DNA of 64,000 nucleotides from NCBI RefSeq assembly GCF_021605415.1, contig NZ_WKEQ01000003.1, forward strand, positions 1-64,000. Reading direction: 5' to 3'. This stretch comes from Pseudomonas syringae. GTDB lineage: Bacteria > Pseudomonadota > Gammaproteobacteria > Pseudomonadales > Pseudomonadaceae. The position numbers were made by a program, and so were the translations under genes. Positions 50,672-58,464 of the stretch are shown in pieces. Position 1 is the stretch's first letter. Every line of letters begins with the position of its first letter. The notes beneath the pieces were generated by a model. The model made no database searches, had not been told where the DNA came from, and saw only the letters and a program-made list of their open reading frames with translations.

Positions 50672-50922
50672 CGCTCGATTTGCCTGAGCCGCGTCCGAAC
50701 ATGAGTGATTGAAACCACCCCACTAAAGTCCGTCCGAAACGGACACAGTGATCACGAGGAAACGAACTACTGGATTGATCGGTAGGCGGGACTGACGCAA
50801 CTGCCGTGCTCATGGGGATCCAAAGAGTTCGCATAAAATCTGGGATTTATTAGGATAATCGTAGGGATAGAAATTTTAGAAATCAGCATTATTTCATTGT
50901 AAAACAGGTACTTATTTCTACA
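50672..50922. other. Right end of the island, non-coding, with a relic of the recombinase start
   Basis: No intact gene. CCGTCCGAAACGGAC forms a small hairpin near 50731. At 50768-50802 the sequence aligns to the first 11 codons of the 44841 recombinase (26 of 32 aligned bases by eye), with ACT in place of ATG and a TGA inside. The rest is A/T-rich up to the att repeat. Confidence 0.6.
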
Positions 50923-50947
50923 TTCGAGTCCAGGTTGTGGAGCCAAA
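50923..50947 (+). repeat. attR, direct repeat of the island
   Basis: Exact copy of the 25-bp 3' tRNA-Asn segment at 42412-42436. Only the T arm and acceptor are present; there is no second tRNA. Confidence 0.9.
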
Positions 50948-50951
50948 TTGC

Positions 50952-50986
50952 AAAGCCCCTGAATCGAAAGGTTCAGGGGCTTTTTT
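50952..50986 (+). terminator. Terminator next to attR
   Basis: AAGCCCCTGAA-TCGAAAGG-TTCAGGGGCTT stem followed by six T, five bases after the att repeat. It is probably the original terminator of tRNA-Asn before the island inserted. Confidence 0.88.
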
Positions 50987-51006
50987 GTGGCCAACAATAA
51001 AATCAA

Positions 51007-51063
51007 AAGATCGCAGCCTTCGGCAGCTCTTACATTCCAACTGCTGCCGAAGGCTGCGATCTT
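51007..51063. repeat. REP pair (20-bp perfect arms)
   Basis: AAGATCGCAGCCTTCGGCAG at 51007-51026 and its complement at 51044-51063, the GCCGCAGG-type family seen also at 35551. Confidence 0.9.
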
Positions 51064-51214
51064 CTGGTCTTCCGTTCGGACTTCCCCTACAAGCAAACCG
51101 GAATTACCCGGCATTCAAGCTTGAGATAACCCGCCAAAGTCCCCGTTCTGCCGAACGGGAAACATCCATGAACAACTCATCCCACGGAGCGAACGCCACC
51201 GCCATCGCGGTCAT

Positions 51215-52504
51215 GTGATCGACACCTTCCGGGCCGTTGAAGAACTCAAGCAAGCCTTGATACATCCCCAAGCGCTTTCAGGTTTTGATGACCTGCTGTT
51301 TGCCATCGGTGCCAACCGCACCAATTACATGCAGAGCGCCCATCAACGAAAACTCATGGATGCCATCACCTCTGGCAAATGGGTGATTGTGAAGCCAAGT
51401 GCCCCGACAGATAACGCCGGCGCCTCGTGGAACGGCTTCAAGCCCAAACCTGAACCGCCACCCGCAAAGCACCTGGTGGAAGAGCACGCCTTTACTTTGC
51501 CTCAACCGACAGAGTCAGGTTTTCACATCGTTCAGAAATCCATGAGCCTCGAAGCGCTGGAACGTTCTCTGTACGAAGTTACGCCCAGCGATGTGTTGCG
51601 CCGCGAATTTCGCTCGTTAAACCGCCATTTGGGTGAGCAGGTCAGACCGGGACAAATGGTTTTATTTAGCGATTCGCGCAACTACATGTGCCGCCGTGAA
51701 GAAGCGCAGATGATGGCGGCAGCGGTGAAAGTGGACGAGGCGCTGAAAGATCTGACGGACGAAGAGGCTTCGTTCATGGTTGAGCACCATGAAGTGATTG
51801 AGCCTTTTTTGGGTGTGTCTTCTGGGGCGCTGGGGGTCGCGTCATTCATGGTTGGTCAGCATTTGGAAGCGCTTGAAAACACCCTTAAAGAACTGGAGCG
51901 ACTGCACGCGGAGCAATACCGCCAGTATGGAAACCTGAACTCGCCGGACTTCTATGCGAAACGCAAAAGGATAATGTCGACACTGGATGCGAGCTTAAGC
52001 CCTTTGGTTCGCAAAGCCACGGGAATTGCGGATCATCCCAAACTCAAAAGGGCATTGGGCTTGTCCACGAGAAGAACCGTCCATAACTGGAACAAGGCGG
52101 GTGCACCGAGTCAGTTGCCCGGCTATGCAACGAATATCGATGGAGTTGCACGAGCCTCTAAATACATGAAGGCAGGCGGATTTATAGCGATTGGCTTGGG
52201 CGCAAGTTCTGCGGCGTCGAAAATCTACGAAACATGTCGCACAGGACGCGAAGATGAATGCCGACAGTCAAAATTCATGGATGGATCAAAACTGTCTGGA
52301 AACGTGATCGGAGGGATGATAGCGGGAAAATTAGCACCCGCCGTTGCTCCGATGACATGTGTCGCCATAGGTGTGGGAACCGCCGGAACAGGAGGCGTCG
52401 TTTGCATGTTGGTTGTGAGTGGTCTGCTGGCAGCACAAATGGGAGACGTTGGCAGCCAAACAGGGGAAGTCATCGGTGAAAAACTGTACGAAGTGGGTAA
52501 GTGA
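51215..52504 (+). CDS. Candidate pore-forming secreted effector (unrecognised family)
   Basis: A 429-residue protein with no N-terminal signal. The middle is helical and charged (EEASFMVEHHEVIEP; LEALENTLKELERLHAEQY). The last 90 residues are glycine-rich and hydrophobic (NVIGGMIAGKLAPAVAP, VGTAGTGGVVCMLVV), ending in a charged tail, like glycine-zipper or colicin-type channel tails. It is followed by an AT-richer membrane protein with the look of an immunity partner. The start is GTG; a 15-codon frame from ATG 51168 ends in ATGTGA overlapping this GTG, so translation is either coupled or the two were once one gene. Function is inference from layout. Confidence 0.7.
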   Translation: MIDTFRAVEELKQALIHPQALSGFDDLLFAIGANRTNYMQSAHQRKLMDAITSGKWVIVKPSAPTDNAGASWNGFKPKPEPPPAKHLVEEHAFTLPQPTESGFHIVQKSMSLEALERSLYEVTPSDVLRREFRSLNRHLGEQVRPGQMVLFSDSRNYMCRREEAQMMAAAVKVDEALKDLTDEEASFMVEHHEVIEPFLGVSSGALGVASFMVGQHLEALENTLKELERLHAEQYRQYGNLNSPDFYAKRKRIMSTLDASLSPLVRKATGIADHPKLKRALGLSTRRTVHNWNKAGAPSQLPGYATNIDGVARASKYMKAGGFIAIGLGASSAASKIYETCRTGREDECRQSKFMDGSKLSGNVIGGMIAGKLAPAVAPMTCVAIGVGTAGTGGVVCMLVVSGLLAAQMGDVGSQTGEVIGEKLYEVGK

Positions 52505-52573
52505 TGACGTTGAGACTGTCTGGTCTACGCGAGTCTCCACTTTTGTTTATGGATCTGGAAACAAGGATCGCCC

Positions 52574-53362
52574 GTGATCACGATTGATCTCATTTACCTT
52601 TATTTATGGGCTGCCGTTCTTCTACTTTTTGTCCTCAGCGAAGCAACTGCCTTGTTCGCTGCTTACTTTCGACTTGATGAGATGGAGGCACATTTCATTG
52701 CATCTGATCTTGTAAGTTTCAATCGGAAATTTTTGGGAAATGGACCCTTGGGAAGAATGAAAAGAGTCAGGCAAATAGCCGCATTGACCGGACGTTTTAC
52801 ACATAGCCAAATGCTGGATCCCTATGCCGTTATGGAGGCCGAAATTTTTCCAGAGCACCTGAAAAAATGGGTGAAAATTCCAGGGTTGCTTTTTCGACTT
52901 GCCTTGACAGGAACCGGCTTACTTATCCTATGTTTCAGTGCAAAACGATTATTTTCGACCCTCTCCAAGCCGGCAAGTGACCTGGAACTAATTTTTCTTT
53001 CCACGCTAATTGCCTGTCTTAGTTTGGCGTTCATAAATGTGCTCATGAAGGTATGGATCAGTTTTTTCAGACTCGCTGAAATTGAGTCTCTTCTAAAAGA
53101 GTCGTACTTCGTCGCTCGTAATCGCCGAGTTATGGGTAACAGCGTTGTTGGTCGTTACTTTCGGTTATCCCACATTTCTACCATGCTTTTACTGGAAGAC
53201 GATTTCGTATCGAGAAGCGATCCCCATGCAATGGATGAGCTCGCTCGTTTACCCAAATGCCTGCGGCGCCTGGTCATCATTCCCACGCGAATGCTTGCCT
53301 ATTCCTTTCTAGGTTTTTGCGTCGTCTATCTAAGCGGAAAACTATTCGGGGTATTTGCATGA
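52574..53362 (+). CDS. Membrane protein with internal duplication, candidate immunity protein
   Basis: From GTG at 52574 (ribosome site AAGGA) the product is 262 residues. It has about four membrane spans, at residues 8-30, 103-122, 137-155 and 238-258. Two cytosolic blocks are related: one around FRLDEMEAHFIASDLVSFNRK..MGN/LGN-type to VKIP, and one around FRLAEIESLLKESYFVARNRR to VIIP, each ending LKKW or LRRL before a span. Lower GC and more AT-rich codons than neighbours suggest transfer. Position right after a putative pore-former fits immunity against it. No family recognised. Confidence 0.68.
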   Translation: MITIDLIYLYLWAAVLLLFVLSEATALFAAYFRLDEMEAHFIASDLVSFNRKFLGNGPLGRMKRVRQIAALTGRFTHSQMLDPYAVMEAEIFPEHLKKWVKIPGLLFRLALTGTGLLILCFSAKRLFSTLSKPASDLELIFLSTLIACLSLAFINVLMKVWISFFRLAEIESLLKESYFVARNRRVMGNSVVGRYFRLSHISTMLLLEDDFVSRSDPHAMDELARLPKCLRRLVIIPTRMLAYSFLGFCVVYLSGKLFGVFA

Positions 53363-53444
53363 CTCAAGCGAAAAGTCTTACCAGATAAAGAATAAAAAAA
53401 CGCGACCCTTACCGCCGTGTTTTTGCTTTAACTCCGTCGCTCAA

Positions 53445-53825
53445 TCAGCCCGCAGGCCCGACGTTATCCAACGCTCTATTCACCGCCAATTCACCCAGCA
53501 TCACCACCTGCGCAATGCCCAGCAGTGTCTTGCGATGGGTACCTTCCAGTTGCGCAGCAAAGTCCCCGAGCATCACCGTGGCCGAGGCCAGGGATTCACA
53601 GGCGTTGGCCAATAGGGACTCGGTGTCGGCTTTGGGATTGACGAAGAACATTTCGCGGGGAATGTAGGGCGTGGCCATGATCCCGGCGGTGGGCACCAGA
53701 TAAAAATCCAGTGCGCGTTCCGCCGCGTTGTGGAGTTTTTTGGTGTCGATGGAGGCGTAGGGAGACGTTGGATCGGTGTCCGGTACAGCGGATGTTTCGG
53801 GAGGGTTTGGCGTTGGCTTTTTCAT
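53445..53825 (-). CDS. DUF6124-like conserved Pseudomonas protein
   Basis: From ATG at 53825 the protein is 126 residues, starting MKKPTPNPPETS with a proline-rich head, then a helical body (KKLHNAAERALDFYL, ESLLANACESLASATVMLGDFAAQLEG, TLLGIAQVVMLGELAVNRAL). I associate this pattern with the DUF6124 family, which has many paralogues in pseudomonads. Function unknown. A structured RNA candidate lies 58 bases upstream of the start. Confidence 0.78.
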   Translation of the reverse strand: MKKPTPNPPETSAVPDTDPTSPYASIDTKKLHNAAERALDFYLVPTAGIMATPYIPREMFFVNPKADTESLLANACESLASATVMLGDFAAQLEGTHRKTLLGIAQVVMLGELAVNRALDNVGPAG

Positions 53826-53882
53826 AGTGTTGTTACCCTGCTTTATGGTTGAAGCTGGCCCATTCGGTTCCAATCGAAAGGT

Positions 53883-53958
53883 GGCAGCTGTACGCAGGTT
53901 GGAACCCGGGCAACAGAGCAAAACCCGACAGACTCGAAGTCTCCCGCGCACAGCTGCC
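53883..53958 (-). ncRNA. Candidate structured leader RNA (three-hairpin, cloverleaf-like)
   Basis: On the minus strand GGCAGCTGT (53950-53958) pairs with ACAGCTGCC (53883-53891) and encloses three hairpins: AGACT-TCG-AGTCT, CGGG-(13 nt)-CCCG and GGTT-CC-AACC. The result is a compact four-way junction of 76 nt ahead of the DUF6124-like gene. It is not a tRNA (no T-arm GTTC motif, no anticodon stem). Cis-regulatory RNA, trans-acting sRNA or an inserted repeat are all possible. Confidence 0.55.
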
Positions 53959-54211
53959 ATAACGGAGTGCACACCACAAAGGTGCGCAAGCATACGTCAT
54001 GAAAGGTGTTTTTGCGTCTGTTGAACCACAGGGTTCCAATCCCGGTCGCTGAATTGGCAGCGACCGACACAGGCTAAAGAGCGGACGTCCGACGGACAAC
54101 CTGAAAACAGTGTGGGAAGTTGCCTTACATTCCAAACAGCCTTAAACATACGGAATTGAAATACGTGCCGTGTTACTGCCGAAGCCGGCTGTTTTTGATC
54201 TTCAAAACAAG
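53959..54211. other. Non-coding stretch upstream of the RNA candidate
   Basis: No gene is supported. A 100-codon minus frame (to 54135) is rejected because it crosses the structured element. A promoter for the minus-strand leader and DUF6124-like gene should lie here. Confidence 0.5.
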
Positions 54212-54243
54212 AAGGCCGATCTGTCTCACAACAGATCGGCCTT
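54212..54243. terminator. Terminator after the NCS2 permease gene
   Basis: AAGGCCGATCTGT / ACAGATCGGCCTT stem with short loop and T-rich tails on both sides, 22 bases beyond the permease stop. Confidence 0.88.
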
Positions 54244-54264
54244 TGTTCTTACCGGATAAACCCG

Positions 54265-55791
54265 TCAGACATGCTCACTGCTCTTGACCTGCACCTTCGG
54301 TGAACCGTGACCATGATCGTGATCCGAATCCACCTCGATTACCGGCACTTCATTGCCGTCGCAGTCATGCAATTTGCCGTCGCTGAAGTAATCGCCTTCA
54401 CGCAGCGCCGCCAGATCCTGGTAACGCAACACGCGCTCGGCGCCCGCCGCAAATACCGACTGCTGATCCGAGTTGCCTACGGTGAAGTGGTTGAATGCCA
54501 GGTTCAGCACAATCGCCATGATCGCCGACGAGCTGATGCCCGAATGGAAAATGGTCGCGAACCAGCTCGGGAAATGATCGTAGAAGTTCGGCGCGGCAAT
54601 CGGGATCATGCCGAAACCGATGGAGGTCGCGACGATAATCAGGTTGACGTTGTTGCGGTAATCGACCTTGGACAGCGTGCGAATGCCGCTCGCCGCCACA
54701 GTGCCGAACAGCACGATACCGGCGCCGCCGAGTACCGACGTCGGCACTGCCGCAATCACCCGGCCCATGAACGGCAGCAGGCCAAGAATCACCAGGAACA
54801 CCCCCCCGGTTGCCACCACGTAACGGCTTTTGATGCCGGTCACCGCCACCAGGCCCACGTTCTGGGCGAAGGCGCTTTGGGTGAACGAGCCGAAGATCGG
54901 CGCGATCATGCTCGACAGCATGTCGGCGCGCAGACCATTGCCCAGACGTTTTGAGTCGACCTTGGTGTCGATAATCTCACCGACCGCCAGGATGTCCGCC
55001 GAGGTTTCCACCAGCGTCACCATGACCACGATGCACATCGACAGAATCGCGGCGAAGTGGAAGGTCGGCATGCCGAAATGGAACGGTGTCGGGAAGCCGA
55101 ACATCGGGCCTTGGGTCACGTTGGAGAAGTCCGCCATGCCGAGGAACACCGCCACCACTGTGCCGATCACCATGGCCAACAGGATCGACAATCGCGAGAT
55201 GGTCGAGCTGCCGATTTTGCTCAGCAACAACACCAGCACCAGGGTCAGCGCCGCCAGACCGATGTTTTCCATGCTGCCGAAATTATCGGCGTGGCTGTTG
55301 CCGCCCATGGCCCAGCGTGCGGCCACCGGCATCAGCGTCAGGCCGATGGTGGTGATCACGATGCCGGTCACCAATGGCGGGAAGAACTTGGTGATTCGTG
55401 AGAACACCGGGGTGATCAACAGGCCTATCAGCGAAGCTGCGATCACCGCGCCGAGCACTGACTGGAAACCGCCCTCCCCGCCACTGCTGACGATGGCCAC
55501 CATCGTCGCCACACCCGAGAACGAAACGCCCTGCACCAGCGGCAACTGACAGCCGAAAAACGGCACACCGAGGGTTTGCAGCAGTGTTGCCAACCCCCCT
55601 GCAAACAATGAAGCAGCAATCAACAAACCGATATCCGCCGGCGACAGCCCGGCAGCCTGACCGATGATCAGTGGCACCGCGACGATACCGCCATACATGG
55701 TCAGAACATGTTGCAGGCCGTAAGCCATATTCGCGCCGACCCCGAGATTTTCGTCCTCGGGCCGTTGGTGTGAAACATGGGGCGTATTCAT
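54265..55791 (-). CDS. NCS2 family nucleobase permease (xanthine/uracil type)
   Basis: From ATG at 55791 the protein is 508 residues with about 14 hydrophobic segments. NCS2 signatures include YGLQHVLTMYGGIVAVPLIIGQA at the start, QSAFAQNVGLVAVTGIKSRY and the NAT-type SSTISRLSILLAMV. XanP/UraA-like carriers are proton symporters for xanthine, urate or uracil. The tail is His/Asp-rich (DSDHDHGHG), an oddity. The start codon choice follows the family; a longer frame adds 11 residues. A 12-bp palindrome lies 68 bases upstream. Confidence 0.9.
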   Translation of the reverse strand: MNTPHVSHQRPEDENLGVGANMAYGLQHVLTMYGGIVAVPLIIGQAAGLSPADIGLLIAASLFAGGLATLLQTLGVPFFGCQLPLVQGVSFSGVATMVAIVSSGGEGGFQSVLGAVIAASLIGLLITPVFSRITKFFPPLVTGIVITTIGLTLMPVAARWAMGGNSHADNFGSMENIGLAALTLVLVLLLSKIGSSTISRLSILLAMVIGTVVAVFLGMADFSNVTQGPMFGFPTPFHFGMPTFHFAAILSMCIVVMVTLVETSADILAVGEIIDTKVDSKRLGNGLRADMLSSMIAPIFGSFTQSAFAQNVGLVAVTGIKSRYVVATGGVFLVILGLLPFMGRVIAAVPTSVLGGAGIVLFGTVAASGIRTLSKVDYRNNVNLIIVATSIGFGMIPIAAPNFYDHFPSWFATIFHSGISSSAIMAIVLNLAFNHFTVGNSDQQSVFAAGAERVLRYQDLAALREGDYFSDGKLHDCDGNEVPVIEVDSDHDHGHGSPKVQVKSSEHV

Positions 55792-55858
55792 GGTGGGGGG
55801 TTCCCTGGTTTTTGTTATGCGCACACTGTATGCAAGAGTCAGGACAAATGTCTATAGA

Positions 55859-55870
55859 GTTGTATACAAC
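55859..55870. promoter_or_regulatory. Perfect 12-bp palindrome upstream of the permease
   Basis: GTTGTATACAAC. TTGTATACAA-like sites are typical of GntR (FCD) regulators. It could control the permease. No regulator gene lies next to it. Confidence 0.5.
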
Positions 55871-55994
55871 TTATCAGTCACATAATGGTTAGGTAGCCAT
55901 CCAACCTTCTAGCCCGCTGCTTCCATCGCTAACAAATCCTGCAATAAATCCCTCCGCGCCAATCCGCCACCCACCACTAGGCTGAAGTGTTCAT

Positions 55995-56025
55995 GGCGAC
56001 CAACGGTGCGGTCGCCTCCTTTTTT
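55995..56025 (+). terminator. Orphan terminator-like hairpin upstream of brnT
   Basis: GGCGACC-(8)-GGTCGCC followed by TCCTTTTTT, 21 bases before the brnT ATG, with no gene upstream on this strand. It may attenuate the brnTA message or end a small RNA. Confidence 0.5.
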
Positions 56026-56045
56026 ATACATATAAAGTATGCATA

Positions 56046-56327
56046 ATGAAGTCATTCGCCATCCAATACGACAAATCGAAAAATGCGGCCAACAAACTCA
56101 AGCACAAAGGCGTCAGCCTCGCGGACACAGAAGCGGTTTTCCACGACGAGCGGGCACTGACGATGGAAGACAACGACCATGACGAACCACGCTGGATCAC
56201 CCTCGGTCTTGATGCCAAGGGACGATTGCTGGCCGTCGCTTTCAGTTATCGCGAACCCAATATTGTTCGGATCATTTCTGCGCGCGTCGCCACGCCCAGC
56301 GAGCGCCATCAATATGGAGAGGCTTGA
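56046..56327 (+). CDS. brnT: BrnT family ribonuclease toxin
   Basis: The 93-residue protein has the BrnT fold (RelE-like): YDKSKNAANKLKHKGVSL, with the basic NAANKLKHKGVS-type helix, EDNDHDEPRWITLGLDAKGRLLAVAFSYRE, and RIISARVATPSERHQY. Key His, Arg and Ser positions look present. It inhibits translation by RNA cleavage. brnA follows after three bases. Confidence 0.9.
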   Translation: MKSFAIQYDKSKNAANKLKHKGVSLADTEAVFHDERALTMEDNDHDEPRWITLGLDAKGRLLAVAFSYREPNIVRIISARVATPSERHQYGEA

Positions 56328-56330
56328 ATC

Positions 56331-56666
56331 ATGAAAGACGAATACGACTTCAGCGACGCAAAACGGGGTGCCGTAGCCAATGCCAAAGGCAAGACTCGCA
56401 TCACCATCATGCTCGATGACGCGGTGATCGATGCCGCAAGGACAGTGGCGGAAAACGAGGGGTACGGCTATCAGACGGTGATCAACAACACATTGCGCCA
56501 TGCGCTGCTTGAATCCGGCAGCAAGGCCGAGATGGATGAAGCGACAGCCTTTTCCGGGCACTTCAAAAAAGGCATTACCACCGCCGACCTCAAAAGTCTG
56601 GAGAAGAAGCTGTCGGCGGCGGTGGGTGAAATCCGCCGGGTGCTGGAACCTGACGTGAAGCCCTGA
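56331..56666 (+). CDS. brnA: BrnA family antitoxin
   Basis: A 111-residue protein with a ribbon-helix-helix-like central region (TRITIMLDDAVIDAARTVAENEGYGYQTVINNTLRHAL, about residues 20-58) and an acidic flexible tail that would neutralise BrnT. The toxin-first order and tight spacing are characteristic of BrnTA. Autorepression at the AT-rich promoter (TATACATATAAAGTATGCATA, split across 56025-56045) is expected. Confidence 0.88.
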   Translation: MKDEYDFSDAKRGAVANAKGKTRITIMLDDAVIDAARTVAENEGYGYQTVINNTLRHALLESGSKAEMDEATAFSGHFKKGITTADLKSLEKKLSAAVGEIRRVLEPDVKP

Positions 56667-56668
56667 GA

Positions 56669-57496
56669 TCAGCCCGGAACGAGTACCCTTTTCAGCGACT
56701 GACGCACATGAGGACGATCTGGCACACGCACGCCGAACTCCTGTTCCAGTAACGCAATCAAAGCGTCAACATCCGTGATTTCGCGCCGTACGCTGTCGGC
56801 GCCGAGGCGGTGGATGGCGAAGCTGCCATTGCTCAACGTGCGTCGCCAGCCATCGCCGGTGCGAGCGGCCATCAGGCGACTGGCGAACGACGATTCAGGA
56901 TGGGTCGAGACGTACCAGTTGCCAATCGTGTAATCGATGTGTTCCTGACGCTGCAGGTCGAACAGGTACATCGGTCGCCATTCGCCGGTGACATAAGCGC
57001 GCAGCATGTAGCCGTCCGCTTGTTGTTCGATGCAATAGGATTCATGGGGCGTGGGTTGTTCAGCGTCGGTATCGAGCAGCAATGGCGCCGTCGGCACCAT
57101 CCCGCCGAAGCCGACATCCGTGACGTAGCGAACACCGTCGATATGCACCAGGCTCAGGCGATGGGTGCGGGCTGTCCAGGCACCTTCGGGCTGAGCCATG
57201 ACCACGCGGCCGGTAATGCCCCGGGCGTCGAAGCCCAGTTCCAGCAGCAAGGTCAGGTACAAATAATTCAGTTCGTAGCAGTAGCCGCCGCGTCTCCCGT
57301 GAAGGACTTTATGCTCGATCGAGGGCAGATCGATCAATACCGGTTCGCCGATGATCGTCGACACATTCTCGAAAGGAAACTCGCCGGTATGACGCCGCTG
57401 TAACTGACGCAAGGTTTCGAGAGTGGGTGGCGGTGGCGTTTCGAAGCCCAGGCGCTGCAAATACAACGCCGGATCGGTCAGACGGGGTTCGTTCAT
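56669..57496 (-). CDS. nat: Arylamine N-acetyltransferase
   Basis: The 275-residue NAT shows the catalytic Cys in GRRGGYCYELN (about residue 73), His in TARTHRLSLVHI, and Asp in YVTDVGFGG, the Cys-His-Asp triad. It transfers acetyl from acetyl-CoA to arylamines or hydrazines. The neighbours (brnTA convergent, xthA upstream) give no pathway clue. Confidence 0.9.
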   Translation of the reverse strand: MNEPRLTDPALYLQRLGFETPPPPTLETLRQLQRRHTGEFPFENVSTIIGEPVLIDLPSIEHKVLHGRRGGYCYELNYLYLTLLLELGFDARGITGRVVMAQPEGAWTARTHRLSLVHIDGVRYVTDVGFGGMVPTAPLLLDTDAEQPTPHESYCIEQQADGYMLRAYVTGEWRPMYLFDLQRQEHIDYTIGNWYVSTHPESSFASRLMAARTGDGWRRTLSNGSFAIHRLGADSVRREITDVDALIALLEQEFGVRVPDRPHVRQSLKRVLVPG

Positions 57497-57595
57497 GGCT
57501 CAGTCCTTGTGAGGATACTGCGGATTGCTCCGCCGATAGCCAACAGGTATACGGGAACGAAACCGGAGCGCGACAATTGATTTCGCCAATCGCGC

Positions 57596-58390
57596 CTATT
57601 TCCGCTTGCGCGAGCCGATACGGATCCAGGTCGGCGCATGGTCGCTGGCGTGTTCTTCGTTGCGCACCCAAGCATCGACGCCGGCTTCATGCAGATAGGG
57701 ACTTAGCGACGGATTGAGCAACAAATGATCAATACGCAACCCGGAATTCTTCTGCCAGTGCTGACGAAAGTAGTCCCAAAACGTGTACAGCCGATCTTCC
57801 GGATACAAATGCCGCAAGGAGTCTATCCAGCCCTGATCAAGCAGGCGCTGGTAGCACTCGCGGCTTTCGGGCTGAAGCAACGCATCCTTGAGCCATGAGC
57901 GCGGGTTGTAAATGTCCAGGTCGGTTGGCACGACGTTGTAGTCACCGGCCAACACCACCGGATGATCGCTGGCCTGCAGTTCCTTGGCGTGTTTGATCAA
58001 ACGCTCGAACCACGCCAGTTTGTAGTCGAATTTCGGCCCCGGCTGTGGATTGCCGTTGGGCAGATACAGGCAACCGACCAGCACGCCATGCACCGCTGCT
58101 TCCAGATAACGGCTGTGGGTATCATCCGGGTCGCCGGGCAGACCGCGCCGGATCTCCAGCGGTTGCGCGTCGCGCGCCAGTATCGCCACGCCATTCCAGG
58201 AAGGTTGTCCGTGCCAGATCGCTCCGTATCCGGCGGCCTCCAGTTCCGCCGCCGGAAATGCTGTATCCACCGATTTGAGCTCTTGCAGGCAAGCGATGTC
58301 CGGTTGCTCGCGTTTAAGCCATTCGAGCAGGTTGGGCAAACGGGCGCGCATACCGTTGACGTTGAACGTGGCGATCCGCAGGTTTTTCAT
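57596..58390 (-). CDS. xthA: Exodeoxyribonuclease III / AP endonuclease
   Basis: From ATG at 58390 the protein is 264 residues, starting MKNLRIATFNVNGMRARL and bearing LQELKSVD (metal Glu), GDYNVVPTDLDI (Asp, Asn) and a C-terminal DHAPTWI with the catalytic His-Asp pair. It cleaves at AP sites and degrades duplex DNA 3' to 5'. The upstream extension is rejected because the family start is at MKN. It is the shorter ExoIII type and may be one of several in the genome. Confidence 0.93.
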   Translation of the reverse strand: MKNLRIATFNVNGMRARLPNLLEWLKREQPDIACLQELKSVDTAFPAAELEAAGYGAIWHGQPSWNGVAILARDAQPLEIRRGLPGDPDDTHSRYLEAAVHGVLVGCLYLPNGNPQPGPKFDYKLAWFERLIKHAKELQASDHPVVLAGDYNVVPTDLDIYNPRSWLKDALLQPESRECYQRLLDQGWIDSLRHLYPEDRLYTFWDYFRQHWQKNSGLRIDHLLLNPSLSPYLHEAGVDAWVRNEEHASDHAPTWIRIGSRKRK

Positions 58391-58464
58391 CGTCCGGGGC
58401 TCCAGCCAGAGAGGTGTGAAAATTGTGACACTCGGCCAACCCGGTGGTTGCGTCGGATCTGCGC

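Noticed and set aside
53833..54135. A 100-codon minus-strand frame above the DUF6124-like gene
   Set aside because: It runs through the structured RNA candidate and its codon pattern reflects the hairpins.
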